DNA of 64,000 nt. Source: an uncultured Pantoea sp. (lineage in GTDB: Bacteria > Pseudomonadota > Gammaproteobacteria > Enterobacterales > Enterobacteriaceae). The stretch is from assembly GCA_913778495.1 (NCBI GenBank), contig CAJYVD010000004.1, positions 62,001 to 126,000 on the forward strand, in the 5' to 3' direction. The translations under genes were made by a program, and so were the position numbers. Below are positions 50,752 to 60,685 of this stretch, piece by piece; position 1 is the first letter of the stretch; every line of letters starts with the position of its first letter. Under the pieces are notes generated by a model, which ran no database searches, had not been told where the DNA came from, and saw only the letters and a list, made by a program, of their open reading frames with translations.

Positions 50752-52563
50752 TCAGTTCTGAGAATCGTCTTTCTCACCGAGGAAGAAATACCACAACGGA
50801 ATCGATAACAGCGCGGTAAACACCGTGGTGTAAAGTGCAATCATAAAGCCCTGCGTGATGTACATGGTCAAGGACCACTGATCAAAAGGAATGCCGTACT
50901 GATCGATCACGCCACCAATAATGGCATTGCCCATGACCGATCCGACAATCAAAGCCAGAATGGCCACGCCGCGCAAGTAGTAGCGCATCTCTTTGCGCTT
51001 CACGGCGAACCGGGCGCGAATAATGCCCAGCGGCGATTGCTGTGCCGCCAACATCTCAGCTTCGCTCATCGCAGGACGCTGCTGTTTGCGCCAGCGCAGC
51101 ACATCTATCAGCAAAAATGCCAGCAAACTGACCCCCATCACGGGCAGCGCGTAGCCCAACGTCAACGCCACCATCAACGTCACGCCTTTGACATAGTGCG
51201 GCAGCGCCAGCCAGCTTGCGGTGAGCGTGTGCAGCGGACTCACATCCGGCTGTTTAGGCCGCCTGATCCACCACATGCGATAACCCAGCACAATCATGCT
51301 GCACAGCCCTAAGCCAAATGCCGCGAGCAGCAGCTGATTTGGCAGTCCAAAGAGCACACCCATGTGCGCGTCTACGCCCCAGCGCGTAAGCTTCGCCACG
51401 AGAGGGAAATCAGCAAAGCGCACCCGATCAACGACGCTAAAGTTATGGGGATTGACCGATACCGCATCCACATGCGTTGGCCAACTGCGATCAATTTCAC
51501 TCACTGTCCAGGCGTAACCGGCCCGTTTCGGCTGGCGCAGCTCAAGCTTATTGGCGATGAGGCCCGCGTGACGCGCGGCGTGCAGCACGTTATCCCAATC
51601 GCTGTCCGACGCGTTGTCCGGCTGTGATGGGGCGGTTGCGGCACCCGGTTTGTCACTGTCAGCCATCGACATGCCTGCCATTGCCCCATCTGGCATGCTG
51701 TGGTGATCGGCATGGGGATCCGCTGGCGTCGACGGGATATCGCCGTTGAGCGCGGTGTTGACCTGCGGCGTCATCCAGTTCAGCTCGCTGCGCATCTTAT
51801 CGATATTGGCCCCCGCCCACTGTGACCAGGTGAGGCCGGTCGCGGAGAAAAACACCAGGCTCAGCAGCAGCGTTAAGCCAAGCGTCGTATGCCAGTGTCG
51901 GCTGAACGCAAAGCCGCTGCGCGGCGTTTTGCGCTGGCGTTTGGGACGCGTGCCCCGCCACAGGAACAGACCGCCAAGCGCGGCCACCCACAGCCACGAC
52001 GCCGCCAGCTCACTGTAGTTACGCCCCACGTCGCCCAGCAGCAAATTACTGTGCAGCAGGTCCAGCGTGGTGCGCAGCGGCAGCACACCGCTGGTACCGT
52101 ACACTGGCATGTCTCCCCGTATTTTCAGGGTGTAAGGATCGACAAACACCGCGCGCGATTGCGATGCGCCAAGCGTCGCATCGCTGAACTGGACGCGCGT
52201 GGTATCGGTTTCGCCCGGGGCTGGCCGCACGGCATAGATGCGCTGTTGTTCACCCATGTAGGCGCGGGCGGCATGGATCTGTGCCGACAGCGGCTGAGTT
52301 TGCCCCTGTGGCGTAACGGTTAAAGCATCGGCGTAAAGCAGGTTTTCTAACTGCGGAGTGAGCACATAAAGGGTGCCGGTGAGGGCCGCCACAAAGATGA
52401 AGGGGGCCACAAACAGACCGATATAAAAATGCAGACGACGTAATAAGTTCAGTACCGCGCCGCGCGGCACAGCAGCATTATCAGCAGGCAAAGCTGTCTT
52501 CCTTCCGGTAAAAGCATTATCCAGCACAAGGCGTCGCAGCGGCGCGAAAACACGCACCGTCAC
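50752..52563 (-). CDS. PepSY-domain inner-membrane protein (flavin/iron reductase type)
   Basis: 603 residues with at least six membrane helices and two PepSY-like periplasmic stretches. The H-F-Y-I-G-L-F-V-A-P-F opening, L-D-L-L-H-S-N-L-L-L-G-D-V-G-R-N-Y, and W-L-W-V-A-A-L-G-G-L are those of the PiuB/YrbE-type family, often found with iron uptake. A His-, Met- and Asp-rich insert (H-A-D-H-H-S-M-P-D, M-A-G-M-S-M) resembles copper-binding segments. A DUF2946 gene follows upstream by 16 bp, so copper or iron handling is likely. Confidence 0.85.
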   Translation of the reverse strand: MTVRVFAPLRRLVLDNAFTGRKTALPADNAAVPRGAVLNLLRRLHFYIGLFVAPFIFVAALTGTLYVLTPQLENLLYADALTVTPQGQTQPLSAQIHAARAYMGEQQRIYAVRPAPGETDTTRVQFSDATLGASQSRAVFVDPYTLKIRGDMPVYGTSGVLPLRTTLDLLHSNLLLGDVGRNYSELAASWLWVAALGGLFLWRGTRPKRQRKTPRSGFAFSRHWHTTLGLTLLLSLVFFSATGLTWSQWAGANIDKMRSELNWMTPQVNTALNGDIPSTPADPHADHHSMPDGAMAGMSMADSDKPGAATAPSQPDNASDSDWDNVLHAARHAGLIANKLELRQPKRAGYAWTVSEIDRSWPTHVDAVSVNPHNFSVVDRVRFADFPLVAKLTRWGVDAHMGVLFGLPNQLLLAAFGLGLCSMIVLGYRMWWIRRPKQPDVSPLHTLTASWLALPHYVKGVTLMVALTLGYALPVMGVSLLAFLLIDVLRWRKQQRPAMSEAEMLAAQQSPLGIIRARFAVKRKEMRYYLRGVAILALIVGSVMGNAIIGGVIDQYGIPFDQWSLTMYITQGFMIALYTTVFTALLSIPLWYFFLGEKDDSQN

Positions 52564-52578
52564 GTCCCCTTGTGTCCT

Positions 52579-53046
52579 TTATTCGAGGGCGTAGCAGACG
52601 AAGGCAGGCGGTGCGCGCGGTGGATGCGTACGCGTGTCACGACGGACAGGCGGTGGCGTGATATCGGCAATGGGGGGCGCACGGGAGATGATCAGCGTGA
52701 GCCAAATGAAGGGAATAAAGATCCACACCATCAGCGGCACGTGGATGAGCAGATCGCAATAGCCGCAAACCATCCCGCTGTCGCTGCGCGTCGTGTGCGC
52801 CATGCCTGGCATCGAGCCATCCATCATCATAGCGTGATGCCCGTCGTCAGGCATCGACGCCATGGCATCATGGCGCATACCGGTGTGCTGCGGCATGGCG
52901 GCGGCCACTAAATCAGGCTGGGCGCTTGCCTGGCTTTGCTGCGCCATGAGTGTTTTCGAGACCATCGGCGCGACGAACAGCAGCAGCACCGCCAGGATGG
53001 CGAGGCAGGCAGTAAAACGTTGGCGAAGCGGCAATGAAAGCGTCAT
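52579..53046 (-). CDS. DUF2946-family membrane protein
   Basis: 155 residues: an N-terminal hydrophobic helix, then a Met/His-rich segment (M-P-Q-H-T-G-M-R-H, D-G-H-H-A-M-M-M), C-G-Y-C-D-L-L with two Cys, a second membrane helix and a Pro-rich tail. The H-x-x-M and C-x-x-C patterns are typical of DUF2946, which is usually next to PepSY or TonB-dependent copper genes. It forms an operon with the PepSY gene and may bind copper at the periplasmic face. Confidence 0.82.
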   Translation of the reverse strand: MTLSLPLRQRFTACLAILAVLLLFVAPMVSKTLMAQQSQASAQPDLVAAAMPQHTGMRHDAMASMPDDGHHAMMMDGSMPGMAHTTRSDSGMVCGYCDLLIHVPLMVWIFIPFIWLTLIISRAPPIADITPPPVRRDTRTHPPRAPPAFVCYALE

Positions 53047-53230
53047 GGCATAGCGTGTGGCTTAACAAAAGAGGCAGAAGTGTACCGCGATTGCCGCGAG
53101 AGGGTTACCGGAAGCCCGGTTTTTTAAGGAAAAATGCGCACCTTTTGAAAAATGTCACGCTGTGTGCTGCGTTTGTTAACCTTATTGCAACCTTAAAAAA
53201 ACAGGCTTAAAACACCTTCATGGAGATGCG

Positions 53231-54172
53231 ATGAAAATAGTGACCCTGGATGGCGATACGCTGCCGATGCCGCTTACCCCCCCAGAATGGTGTACCACGT
53301 GGGATTTTCGCCGAACTACCGCGCCGCACGAGATAATGACGGCGCTCAAAGGCGCACAGATAGCCATTACCAACAAGGTGCCGCTGCGGGCTGACGTGCT
53401 GGAAGCGTTACCGGACCTGCGTTACATCTGCGTGGCGGCGACCGGTTACGATTGTATTGATTTAGAGGCCTGCCGCGCACGCGGCATTCTGGTCAGCAAT
53501 GTGCCGGGGTATTCCACTCGTAGCGTGGCGGAAGGCGTGATAGCCGCACTGTTCGCTCTGCGTCGACACCTGTTGTCGTATGCCCAGCTTGCGCGCACGG
53601 CGTGGCCCGCGTCGGCCCATTTCTGCGTGCACCAGCAACCGATGCTGGATATTCATGAGGCCACGTTGGGCATCGTCGGGCAGGGCGATATTGGTCGCGC
53701 CGTGGGTTCGCTGGCGCGTGCCCTGGGTATGCAGGTGATGTATGCCGATCGCAAAGGTGCAGCCACGATCCGGCCTGGCTATCACGCCTTTGACGACGTG
53801 CTGGCACGCAGCGATGTGTTGAGTCTGCACTGTCCGCTAACGCCGCAAACGTATCAGCTGATCAATCTGGAGGCATTGGTGCGGATGAAGCCCTCGGCGG
53901 TGCTGATCAATACCGCACGCGGCGGACTGATCAACGAAAGCGATTTGGCCCATGCGCTGCGGCAGGGGATTATAGCGGGCGCCGCGTTGGATGTATTAAG
54001 CAGCGAGCCGCCGCCCGCCGATCATCCGCTGTTACAGCCAACGGTGCCAAATCTGCTGTTAACGCCGCATATTGCCTGGGCAAGTCAGCAGGGTGTGGCC
54101 AATTTACTGCGCGGTATCGACGTCAACCTGCGCAGTTTTCAGCAAGGCGATGCGCAAAATCTCGTGAGTTGA
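53231..54172 (+). CDS. D-2-hydroxyacid dehydrogenase
   Basis: 313 residues. Substrate-binding first domain, then an NAD fold with G-I-V-G-Q-G-D-I-G-R-A-V (one Gln in place of Gly), Y-A-D-R and the catalytic Arg in N-T-A-R-G-G-L-I-N, Glu in S-S-E-P-P and His in L-T-P-H-I-A-W. It reduces 2-ketoacids such as hydroxypyruvate or glyoxylate. GGAGATGCG precedes the ATG. It is convergent with the glutaminase gene, 3 bp apart. Confidence 0.9.
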   Translation: MKIVTLDGDTLPMPLTPPEWCTTWDFRRTTAPHEIMTALKGAQIAITNKVPLRADVLEALPDLRYICVAATGYDCIDLEACRARGILVSNVPGYSTRSVAEGVIAALFALRRHLLSYAQLARTAWPASAHFCVHQQPMLDIHEATLGIVGQGDIGRAVGSLARALGMQVMYADRKGAATIRPGYHAFDDVLARSDVLSLHCPLTPQTYQLINLEALVRMKPSAVLINTARGGLINESDLAHALRQGIIAGAALDVLSSEPPPADHPLLQPTVPNLLLTPHIAWASQQGVANLLRGIDVNLRSFQQGDAQNLVS

Positions 54173-54175
54173 TCC

Positions 54176-55123
54176 TCAAAAGATCGAGCGGCCCAGGCGT
54201 TCCGTGAGTTTCTCCAGCAGCGCGGTGCCTGCCAGTGAGTTGCCCGAATGATCCAGCGCGGGCGACCACACCACAATACTCATCTCACCGGGGACCACCG
54301 CTACGATACCGCCACCGACGCCCGATTTTGCCGGCATACCTACGCGCCAGGCAAATTCGCCCGCGCCGTCATACATACCGCTGGTCATCATCAGGGCGTT
54401 AACCTGCCGTGCCTGACGCGGCGTAATCACCGCCCATTCGTCCTGCTGGCTACGTCCCTGATTGGCGAGGTAAAGAAAGGTGCGGGCCAGTTCTTCGCAG
54501 CTCATCGACAGCGCGCAGTAATGAAAATAGGTTTCCATGACTTTGCTGACGTCGTTGTGAAAATTTCCGAAGGATTTCATCAGCCAGGCGATGGCAGCGT
54601 TGCGCGCCGAGTGTTCATATTCTGAACGCGCCACTGTGCGGTCGTACTGGATATCGGGCTGTCGCGCAAGGCGGCGCACAATCTCCAGCATGCGCTGTCG
54701 CGGTGCAGTCAGCCGGCTTTCCAGCAAATCGCACATCACCAGTGCGCCCGCGTTGATAAACGGGTTGCGCGGCTTCCCCTGTTCCAGTTCAAGCTGAACC
54801 AGTGAATTGAACGCCTGACCTGAAGGCTCTTTGCCCACCCGCTGCCAAATCTCTGCATCCTCATACAGCGTGAGTGCCACGCTGAGCGACAGCACTTTCG
54901 AGATAGACTGGATGGAAAAGCGCGTGGTGGCATCACCCGCCTGATAGCATTTGCCCTCAGGCGTCACGATAGCGATCCCAAGCTGATGAGGATCGACCTC
55001 CGCGAGGGCGGGAATGTAATCGGCCACGTGGCCCGCGCCCGTGAGCGGACGCACGTCATGGACTAATTCTTCGAGAAGCGCATTACTGAGTTCTGACACG
55101 GGTGGCTCCGTATAATCCTTCAT
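54176..55123 (-). CDS. glsA: Glutaminase (serine-dependent, GlsA/GlsB type)
   Basis: 315 residues of the beta-lactamase-like glutaminase family. The catalytic S-x-x-K lies in [19 protein letters not shown] and [12 protein letters not shown] are the other signatures. It hydrolyses glutamine to glutamate and ammonia and aids acid survival in E. coli. The start at 55123 gives the length usual for the family. It is next to crtZ on the opposite strand but unrelated to carotenoids. Confidence 0.9.
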   Translation of the reverse strand: MKDYTEPPVSELSNALLEELVHDVRPLTGAGHVADYIPALAEVDPHQLGIAIVTPEGKCYQAGDATTRFSIQSISKVLSLSVALTLYEDAEIWQRVGKEPSGQAFNSLVQLELEQGKPRNPFINAGALVMCDLLESRLTAPRQRMLEIVRRLARQPDIQYDRTVARSEYEHSARNAAIAWLMKSFGNFHNDVSKVMETYFHYCALSMSCEELARTFLYLANQGRSQQDEWAVITPRQARQVNALMMTSGMYDGAGEFAWRVGMPAKSGVGGGIVAVVPGEMSIVVWSPALDHSGNSLAGTALLEKLTERLGRSIF

Positions 55124-55358
55124 CTGACCACGCAGCCGCGTGGTCGCCGTGGCGCGGATAATGGTGATTTGTCATTACGGCGTCAATGGCTCGCTTAAAA
55201 TTCTGTGAAGCGCTGGTGAAACCGCTTCCTTGGGGCGAACACGTCGCTGCTCACACGGCATGCCGCACTTAATTGTGCGCAGCATGACGCGCACCTCTTG
55301 CATCTCAACGCATCCGCGTCCACCTTTAAGGCTGGTGCTCAAGACTGATGGGAAAACA

Positions 55359-55889
55359 ATGCTCTGGTTATGGAATACGCTGATCGTGCTCGCGGCGGTG
55401 CTGATGATGGAAATCGTGGCGGCGTTGACGCACAAATACATTATGCACGGTTGGGGATGGGGCTGGCATGCGTCACATCATGAACCTCACAGCGGCACAT
55501 TCGAACGTAACGATCTCTACGCAGTGGTGTTTATGTTTGTGGCTATCGCACTGATCTATATCGGTGTTCATGGCGTATGGCCGCTGCAGTGGGTCGGCGC
55601 GGGCGTGACGCTCTACGGCGCGCTCTACTTTATGGTGCACGATGGCTTGGTGCATCAGCGTTGGCCGTTTCGTTACATACCGCGCAAAGGCTATCTGAAA
55701 CGGCTTTATATGGCGCACCGAATGCATCATGCGGTGCGCGGACGAGAAGGGTGCGTGTCGTTTGGTTTTCTCTGGGCACCGCCGCTGCATGCGCTGCAGG
55801 CCACGCTGCGTCAGCGCAATAAAAACGCTAGCGTGGACGCTGCCAAAGGCCCGCAGGACGTGGTTCAGGCTGAGTCAGACGTGAAGTAA
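55359..55889 (+). CDS. crtZ: Beta-carotene 3-hydroxylase CrtZ
   Basis: 176 residues, as in Pantoea CrtZ (175). The membrane diiron hydroxylase has eight conserved His: H-K-Y-I-M-H-G, H-A-S-H-H-E, H-D-G-L-V-H-Q-R and H-R-M-H-H-A. It adds OH to both rings of beta-carotene to give zeaxanthin in the inner membrane. The ATG at 55359 has GGGAAAA before it. The open frame to 55230 has no function in the family. Its 3' end overlaps the crtB 3' end by 62 bases on opposite strands, as known in Pantoea. Confidence 0.95.
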   Translation: MLWLWNTLIVLAAVLMMEIVAALTHKYIMHGWGWGWHASHHEPHSGTFERNDLYAVVFMFVAIALIYIGVHGVWPLQWVGAGVTLYGALYFMVHDGLVHQRWPFRYIPRKGYLKRLYMAHRMHHAVRGREGCVSFGFLWAPPLHALQATLRQRNKNASVDAAKGPQDVVQAESDVK

Positions 55890-56757
55890 GCGCTAATCCG
55901 CCTCCCTTCAGCAGCTGCACCAGCTTTTCGCTTCGGCTGGTGCGCTGTCGCACATCCCAGGCTTGCGCACCGGCCTGTTGTACCTTTATCCCAATTTCCC
56001 GATAAACACCGTGCGCGGTGGCTATTGCCCATGCTGAACGCAGTGGCAAGCCGCGTAAACCGGCGCGCGCCGAGTGGTAGTAAGGCTCGGCTTCGTTCAC
56101 CAGCCGTGCGGCGAGCTGCGCCAGTGCCGGACGATATTGCGGATCGGCCAGCGGCTTCTCTGCGAGACCGGCGTCGTCAAGCCAGGTCTGCGGCAAATAG
56201 CAGCGGTGGTTTTGGGCATCTTCCACAATATCACGCGCGATATTCGTGAGCTGAAACGCCAGGCCCAAGTCACAGGCGCGATCCAGGACCGCTTCATCGC
56301 GTACGCCCATCACGCGCGCCATCATCAAGCCCACCACACCCGCAACGTGATAGCAGTAGCGCAGAGTATCATCGAAGGTTTCGTAATGGGTTTCGCGGGC
56401 GTCCATCGCGAAGCCTTCAAGATGGGCAAAGGCCAGCTGGGGCGGCAGCTGGTGGGTCAATGCCACCTCCTGGAAAGCCCTGAAGGCGGGCTCATCCATG
56501 TGCGCCCCGCTGTAGGCGCGGCGAGTTTCAATTTGCAGATGCTGCATGCGCGCCTGCACGTCCTCGACCCGATACTGAGTACCCGCCTCGCCGAGCATTT
56601 GCCCGTCAATCACGTCGTCACAGTGGCGGCACCAGGCGTAGAGCATCAGCGTGCTGCGTCGCGTGGGGCCGGAAAACAGTTTAGTGGCGCTGGCAAAGCT
56701 TTTTGAGCCTACCGCCATGGTTTGCGTGACCTGCTCAAGCAGCGGCGGTTGGTTCAT
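55828..56757 (-). CDS. crtB: Phytoene synthase CrtB
   Basis: 309 residues with the two Asp motifs of squalene/phytoene synthases, D-D-V-I-D and the second in N-I-A-R-D-I-V-E-D-A. Y-A-W-C-R-H-C-D-D and F-Q-L-T-N-I-A-R-D-I are the family signatures. It joins two geranylgeranyl-diphosphates to phytoene. The start overlaps the crtI stop by four bases, so the two are translationally coupled. Confidence 0.95.
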   Translation of the reverse strand: MNQPPLLEQVTQTMAVGSKSFASATKLFSGPTRRSTLMLYAWCRHCDDVIDGQMLGEAGTQYRVEDVQARMQHLQIETRRAYSGAHMDEPAFRAFQEVALTHQLPPQLAFAHLEGFAMDARETHYETFDDTLRYCYHVAGVVGLMMARVMGVRDEAVLDRACDLGLAFQLTNIARDIVEDAQNHRCYLPQTWLDDAGLAEKPLADPQYRPALAQLAARLVNEAEPYYHSARAGLRGLPLRSAWAIATAHGVYREIGIKVQQAGAQAWDVRQRTSRSEKLVQLLKGGGLALTSRLTQPEPRPAGLWQRPR

Positions 56758-58235
56758 CCGGTCAAATCCTCTTGCATCAGCTGTGCGGTGGCTTTTGCCG
56801 AACCAATCACACCCGGCACGCCGGCACCCGGATGCGTGCCCGCGCCCACTAAATAAAGATTGTGAATATCGGCATCGCGATTATGCGGACGGAACCAGGC
56901 GCTTTGGGTCAAGATTGGCTCCAGAGAGAACGCGGAACCTTGATGCGCGTGCAGCGTGTCGCGGAAATCAAACGGCGTAAACATGCGCTGCGTGACAAGT
57001 TGTTGACGTAATCCCGGCATGTAGTGCTCCTCCAGATAAGCAAAAATTCGGTCGCGCAAGCGCGGCCCTTCCTGATGCCAGTCAATGTCTGCCGTACCCA
57101 AGTGCGGAACCGGGGCCAGAACGTAAAAACTGCCGCATCCTTCGGGTGCCAGCGACGGATCGCTGGAGCAGGGCGCGTGCAGATAAAGCGAAAAATCCTC
57201 TGACAGCTGACTGCTATTAAAAATTTCGTCAATCAGTTCGCGATAGCGCGGTCCAAAGCAGACGGTATGGTGCGCTAGCTGAGCGTGGGGCTGATTCAGG
57301 CCAAAATAGAGCACAAACAGCGAGTTGCTCATGCGCTTGCGTTTCAGGCCTGTGGCGCGCTTTTGCGCCACCGGATGCTGCTTTAATAGCGTGTCGTAGG
57401 TATGAACCACATCGGCGTTTGAGGCGACCGCCGCCGCGTCGAACTGGCGACCATCTTTCAAGCGAATGCCGCTGATCCGGTTGCCCTGTGTCTCCAGCGC
57501 ACCCACCTCGGCATTGAGCAGCAGTTCGCCCCCTAAATCGCGGAACAGTTGCGCCATTCCTTCAACCAGTGCGCCAGTGCCGCCGCGCGGGAACCACACG
57601 CCCCATTCCCGTTCGAGCGCGTGAATTAAGGTATATATGGAAGACGTTGCAAAAGGATTACCGCCCACCAACAACGAGTGGAAAGAGAACGCCTGCCGCA
57701 GGTGATCGTCTTTGATAAAGTGCGACACCATGCTGTAAACGCTGCGCCACGCCTGTAGGCGCGCTAACTGCGGGCCCGCACGCAGCATATCGCTGATGTG
57801 CAAAAAGGGCACCGTCCCGAGTTTGAGGTAACCCTCTTTAAATACCTCACGGGAATACGTGAGGAAGCGACGATATCCCGCGACATCGTCGGGATTAAAC
57901 GCCGCAATCTGCTTCTCTAATTCAGGTTGGTTGTTGTCGTAATCCAGACGGGTGCCATCTTCCCAGCACAGGCGATAAAACGGCGTCACCGGCATCAAAT
58001 CGACGTAGTCGCTCAGTTTTTTTCCTGCCAGCGTGAACAGCTCCTCAATGGCGCTGGGGTCGGTGATCACCGTCGGGCCCGCGTCGAAGGTGTAGCCCTG
58101 ATCCCGCCAGACGTAGGCGCGCCCGCCGGGCTTATCGCGCTGCTCCAGCAACGTGGTAGGAATGCCGGCTGCCTGCAGACGGATCGCCAATGCCAGGCCG
58201 CCAAAGCCCGCGCCAATTACATAAGTGCGTTTCAT
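56754..58235 (-). CDS. crtI: Phytoene desaturase CrtI
   Basis: 493 residues; Pantoea CrtI is 492. FAD-binding G-A-G-F-G-G-L-A-L-A at the start and the C-terminal L-V-G-A-G-T-H-P-G-A-G-V-P-G-V-I. It carries out four desaturations from phytoene to lycopene on the membrane. The start abuts the crtY stop. No change in conserved motifs is seen, so it should be active. Confidence 0.96.
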   Translation of the reverse strand: MKRTYVIGAGFGGLALAIRLQAAGIPTTLLEQRDKPGGRAYVWRDQGYTFDAGPTVITDPSAIEELFTLAGKKLSDYVDLMPVTPFYRLCWEDGTRLDYDNNQPELEKQIAAFNPDDVAGYRRFLTYSREVFKEGYLKLGTVPFLHISDMLRAGPQLARLQAWRSVYSMVSHFIKDDHLRQAFSFHSLLVGGNPFATSSIYTLIHALEREWGVWFPRGGTGALVEGMAQLFRDLGGELLLNAEVGALETQGNRISGIRLKDGRQFDAAAVASNADVVHTYDTLLKQHPVAQKRATGLKRKRMSNSLFVLYFGLNQPHAQLAHHTVCFGPRYRELIDEIFNSSQLSEDFSLYLHAPCSSDPSLAPEGCGSFYVLAPVPHLGTADIDWHQEGPRLRDRIFAYLEEHYMPGLRQQLVTQRMFTPFDFRDTLHAHQGSAFSLEPILTQSAWFRPHNRDADIHNLYLVGAGTHPGAGVPGVIGSAKATAQLMQEDLTG

Positions 58236-59398
58236 TATGTCTTCCGTGGTGATGAGGTCATAAACAGGGCGCGCAGTGCTTCACCGACCGGCACCGGCGG
58301 TTTTCCACACAAAATGCGCGCTTTGTCGCTCAGGCGGAGCTGCCCGGCATAAAAACGGCTAATCAGCCCGGCGTCGAGCCGATAAAAACGTTGCATCACT
58401 TGCCAGCGTTGCTCCGGCTTACCCGCCAGAAACAGCATACGGTTAAGCTGACGGAAAAAGCGCTGCGATCGCCACTGTGCTGCGGCAAACTGCGCGGTAT
58501 GTTGCGCCAGCGCCGCCGCGCTGAGGGGCTGCATGTGCGCAATGTGGTCGGCTAATGACACGGCGCTCGGCAGTGAATAGCCTGTGGTGGCATGAAACAG
58601 GCCGGCGCGCAAGCCGCTGCAAGGCTGCCCGCGCTGCTGCTGCCAAAAAAGACGGTGATCGCCACTCAGCGTAATCGGCAGTGAGCCGTGCTCTTCACGC
58701 AGCAAGCGATCGAGCTGCCAGCCCTGCTGTTGCGCATAGGCCTGGATATTCTCACGTGCCGCACGCGGTGCCAGCGAAGGGGTGTTGATGTAGTGGGTGT
58801 CTTCAATCAACAGGCGCTCAGGGCTCAACGGCAGCGTGTAGACAAAACGGTAGCCTTGCTGCTGATTAACTGTGGCATCCATGAGAATCGGCTGGGTTAA
58901 ACCGTGGGGAGCGGTTAATTGCCACTCCTGACCAACAAACGCCTGATAACCGCGTTGAAGATGCGGCGTCGCCTCCAAGCCGCGGCCATCAATCACCGCT
59001 GCGGCATGTAGCGTGCGGTTGTCCATCAGCGTGACGCTTTCAGGCGTGACGCGCTGCACGGAGCAGTGGGTCCAGAGATTGTCTCCTAACGCGTCAGTCA
59101 GGTGGCGAGCAAACGCCTCGGACGTAATGGTGCAATAGCCGCCGGTGAAGGTGCGGTGAAGAGCTGGAAAGCGCACCTGATAGCCCGGCCACTGATGGGA
59201 AATATAAGGGGCGATCCAGCGAAATTGGTCGTCGCTGAGATCGTCGCGATGAAATGACCACGTGTGATTCCCCGCAGGCGCGCTTTCTCGCTCGAGCATC
59301 AAGAGGCGAAGCTGCGGTTGGCTCTGACGCAGGCGCAGGGCAATCAACCCATTTGCCAGACCGGCGCCGACCAAAATTACATCGTAATCGGTGCGCAT
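58235..59398 (-). CDS. crtY: Lycopene beta-cyclase CrtY
   Basis: 387 residues with the N-terminal D-V-I-L-V-G-A-G-L-A-N-G-L-I-A nucleotide motif and the S-F-H-R and G-Y-S-L-P-S-A motifs typical of bacterial CrtY. It turns both ends of lycopene into beta-ionone rings. Its start overlaps the crtX 3' end by 22 bases and its stop overlaps the crtI start by one base. Confidence 0.95.
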   Translation of the reverse strand: MRTDYDVILVGAGLANGLIALRLRQSQPQLRLLMLERESAPAGNHTWSFHRDDLSDDQFRWIAPYISHQWPGYQVRFPALHRTFTGGYCTITSEAFARHLTDALGDNLWTHCSVQRVTPESVTLMDNRTLHAAAVIDGRGLEATPHLQRGYQAFVGQEWQLTAPHGLTQPILMDATVNQQQGYRFVYTLPLSPERLLIEDTHYINTPSLAPRAARENIQAYAQQQGWQLDRLLREEHGSLPITLSGDHRLFWQQQRGQPCSGLRAGLFHATTGYSLPSAVSLADHIAHMQPLSAAALAQHTAQFAAAQWRSQRFFRQLNRMLFLAGKPEQRWQVMQRFYRLDAGLISRFYAGQLRLSDKARILCGKPPVPVGEALRALFMTSSPRKT

Positions 59399-60666
59399 CG
59401 TGTCCCCTCCGCCAGCACGACCTGCTGTTGGCAGAGTGCTTGTTCGACAATTTCTGCGGCGCGCGCGCAGCCGCCCGCGCGCTGTAACTGCGCCTGAATC
59501 GCTGACATGCGCAGCCGGTAACGCGGGTCGGTCAGTAAGGTATGAATATGGTGCTCCAATTGTGACTGACGGCTAAAGCGCGAGGCGCGGACGCCCACGC
59601 CGTGCCACGCAATGCGCGCGGCAACGCCGGGTTGATCGAACGCGATGGGCATGGCAAGCATCGGCGTGCCGCATTCTAAGGCTTCAAGCGTGCTGTTGAG
59701 GCCAGCGTGTGTGACGAACAGCTGGGCATGCTGCAACGCCGCGCGCTGGTCAAGGAAGTCTGTGACCCATGCCGCACCCGCCAGTTCAAGCTGGTGCGCC
59801 TGTTGGGCACTGAGTCCGCCGCAGTGAGCCACCACCAGCGACAGCTGCAGCTGGCGACACGCGCGCGCGAGGCGCATAAACAGCGGGAGTCGTTGACCTT
59901 GCAGGGTGCCCAGCGAGGCATAGACCACCGGTTCCCGCAAACCAGGCCAGGGCGCCGCAGCGGCGTTCCCCTGCGGTGTGTACAGCGGGCCCACGGCGTG
60001 AAAACAGGCCGGTAGCTGCTGACGGGGAAAGTCAAACGCCGGCACCAGCTGGCTGATCTGCGCTAGCGGTGAGAGACACTGGTGCAAGCCGTGACGCGGC
60101 GGCAAGCCAAAATGCTGCGCGTGTTGCGCAATCATCCGACCGTGACGGCGCATAATGCGGTCATGGATCTCTTCGCTCGCCTGAAAACGCTTTAGCGCAC
60201 GCGCATCCTGGCCATAGCGAAAGGGCATCACCGCCAGCGGAATGCCGCGTTCGCGATTGACCGGCAGCGCACAGGCCACAGAAACAAACGGCAGTCCCAA
60301 GGCTTCAGCAACCAGCCCGCCCGCCGCTTCCATTTGATCGGCGATGACGCCATCCACCTGCAGGGCGACCAGTTTGCCCGGCAGTTCGCGGCAAAGCATA
60401 TCGGTGCTGGCGCTGATGTCGTTGATCACGCGAAGCAGCGAAAGCGGAGAGGCCAGGTGGTGTAACGCCTGCGTCAGAGAACCGACGGGATGCGTGCGCA
60501 CTCCCGTGACGGCAAAATTGATGCGCTCATCACTTAAGAGCGTACGCGCGTCCGCTTGCTGTAAAAATGTGATGCGGTGTCCGCGCGCTATCAGCGCTTG
60601 TGACAGCGCCTGCAGGGCGTGGAAGTGGCTATAGAGCGGCGGCGCGACAACGGCAAAATGGGCCAT
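59377..60666 (-). CDS. crtX: Zeaxanthin glucosyltransferase CrtX
   Basis: 429 residues. The UDP-glycosyltransferase signature is in the C-terminal half: F-V-T-H-A-G-L-N-S-T-L-E-A-L-E-C-G-T-P-M-L-A-M-P with D-Q-P. It attaches glucose to the hydroxyls of zeaxanthin. The start at 60666 (M-A-H-F-A-V-V-A-P-P) is that of known CrtX; the open frame to 60756 is an extension. Lies between crtE (19 bp gap) and crtY. Confidence 0.94.
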   Translation of the reverse strand: MAHFAVVAPPLYSHFHALQALSQALIARGHRITFLQQADARTLLSDERINFAVTGVRTHPVGSLTQALHHLASPLSLLRVINDISASTDMLCRELPGKLVALQVDGVIADQMEAAGGLVAEALGLPFVSVACALPVNRERGIPLAVMPFRYGQDARALKRFQASEEIHDRIMRRHGRMIAQHAQHFGLPPRHGLHQCLSPLAQISQLVPAFDFPRQQLPACFHAVGPLYTPQGNAAAAPWPGLREPVVYASLGTLQGQRLPLFMRLARACRQLQLSLVVAHCGGLSAQQAHQLELAGAAWVTDFLDQRAALQHAQLFVTHAGLNSTLEALECGTPMLAMPIAFDQPGVAARIAWHGVGVRASRFSRQSQLEHHIHTLLTDPRYRLRMSAIQAQLQRAGGCARAAEIVEQALCQQQVVLAEGTRCAPITM

Positions 60667-60685
60667 ATTCAGCACCAGCTCGCGT

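Noticed and set aside
55230..55358. Longer N-terminus of CrtZ from 55230
   Set aside because: The extra residues are basic and Cys-rich with no likeness to CrtZ; the ATG at 55359 matches the known start and has a ribosome site.
56074..56706. 210-codon antisense open frame over crtB
   Set aside because: Opposite-strand shadow of a real phytoene synthase gene.
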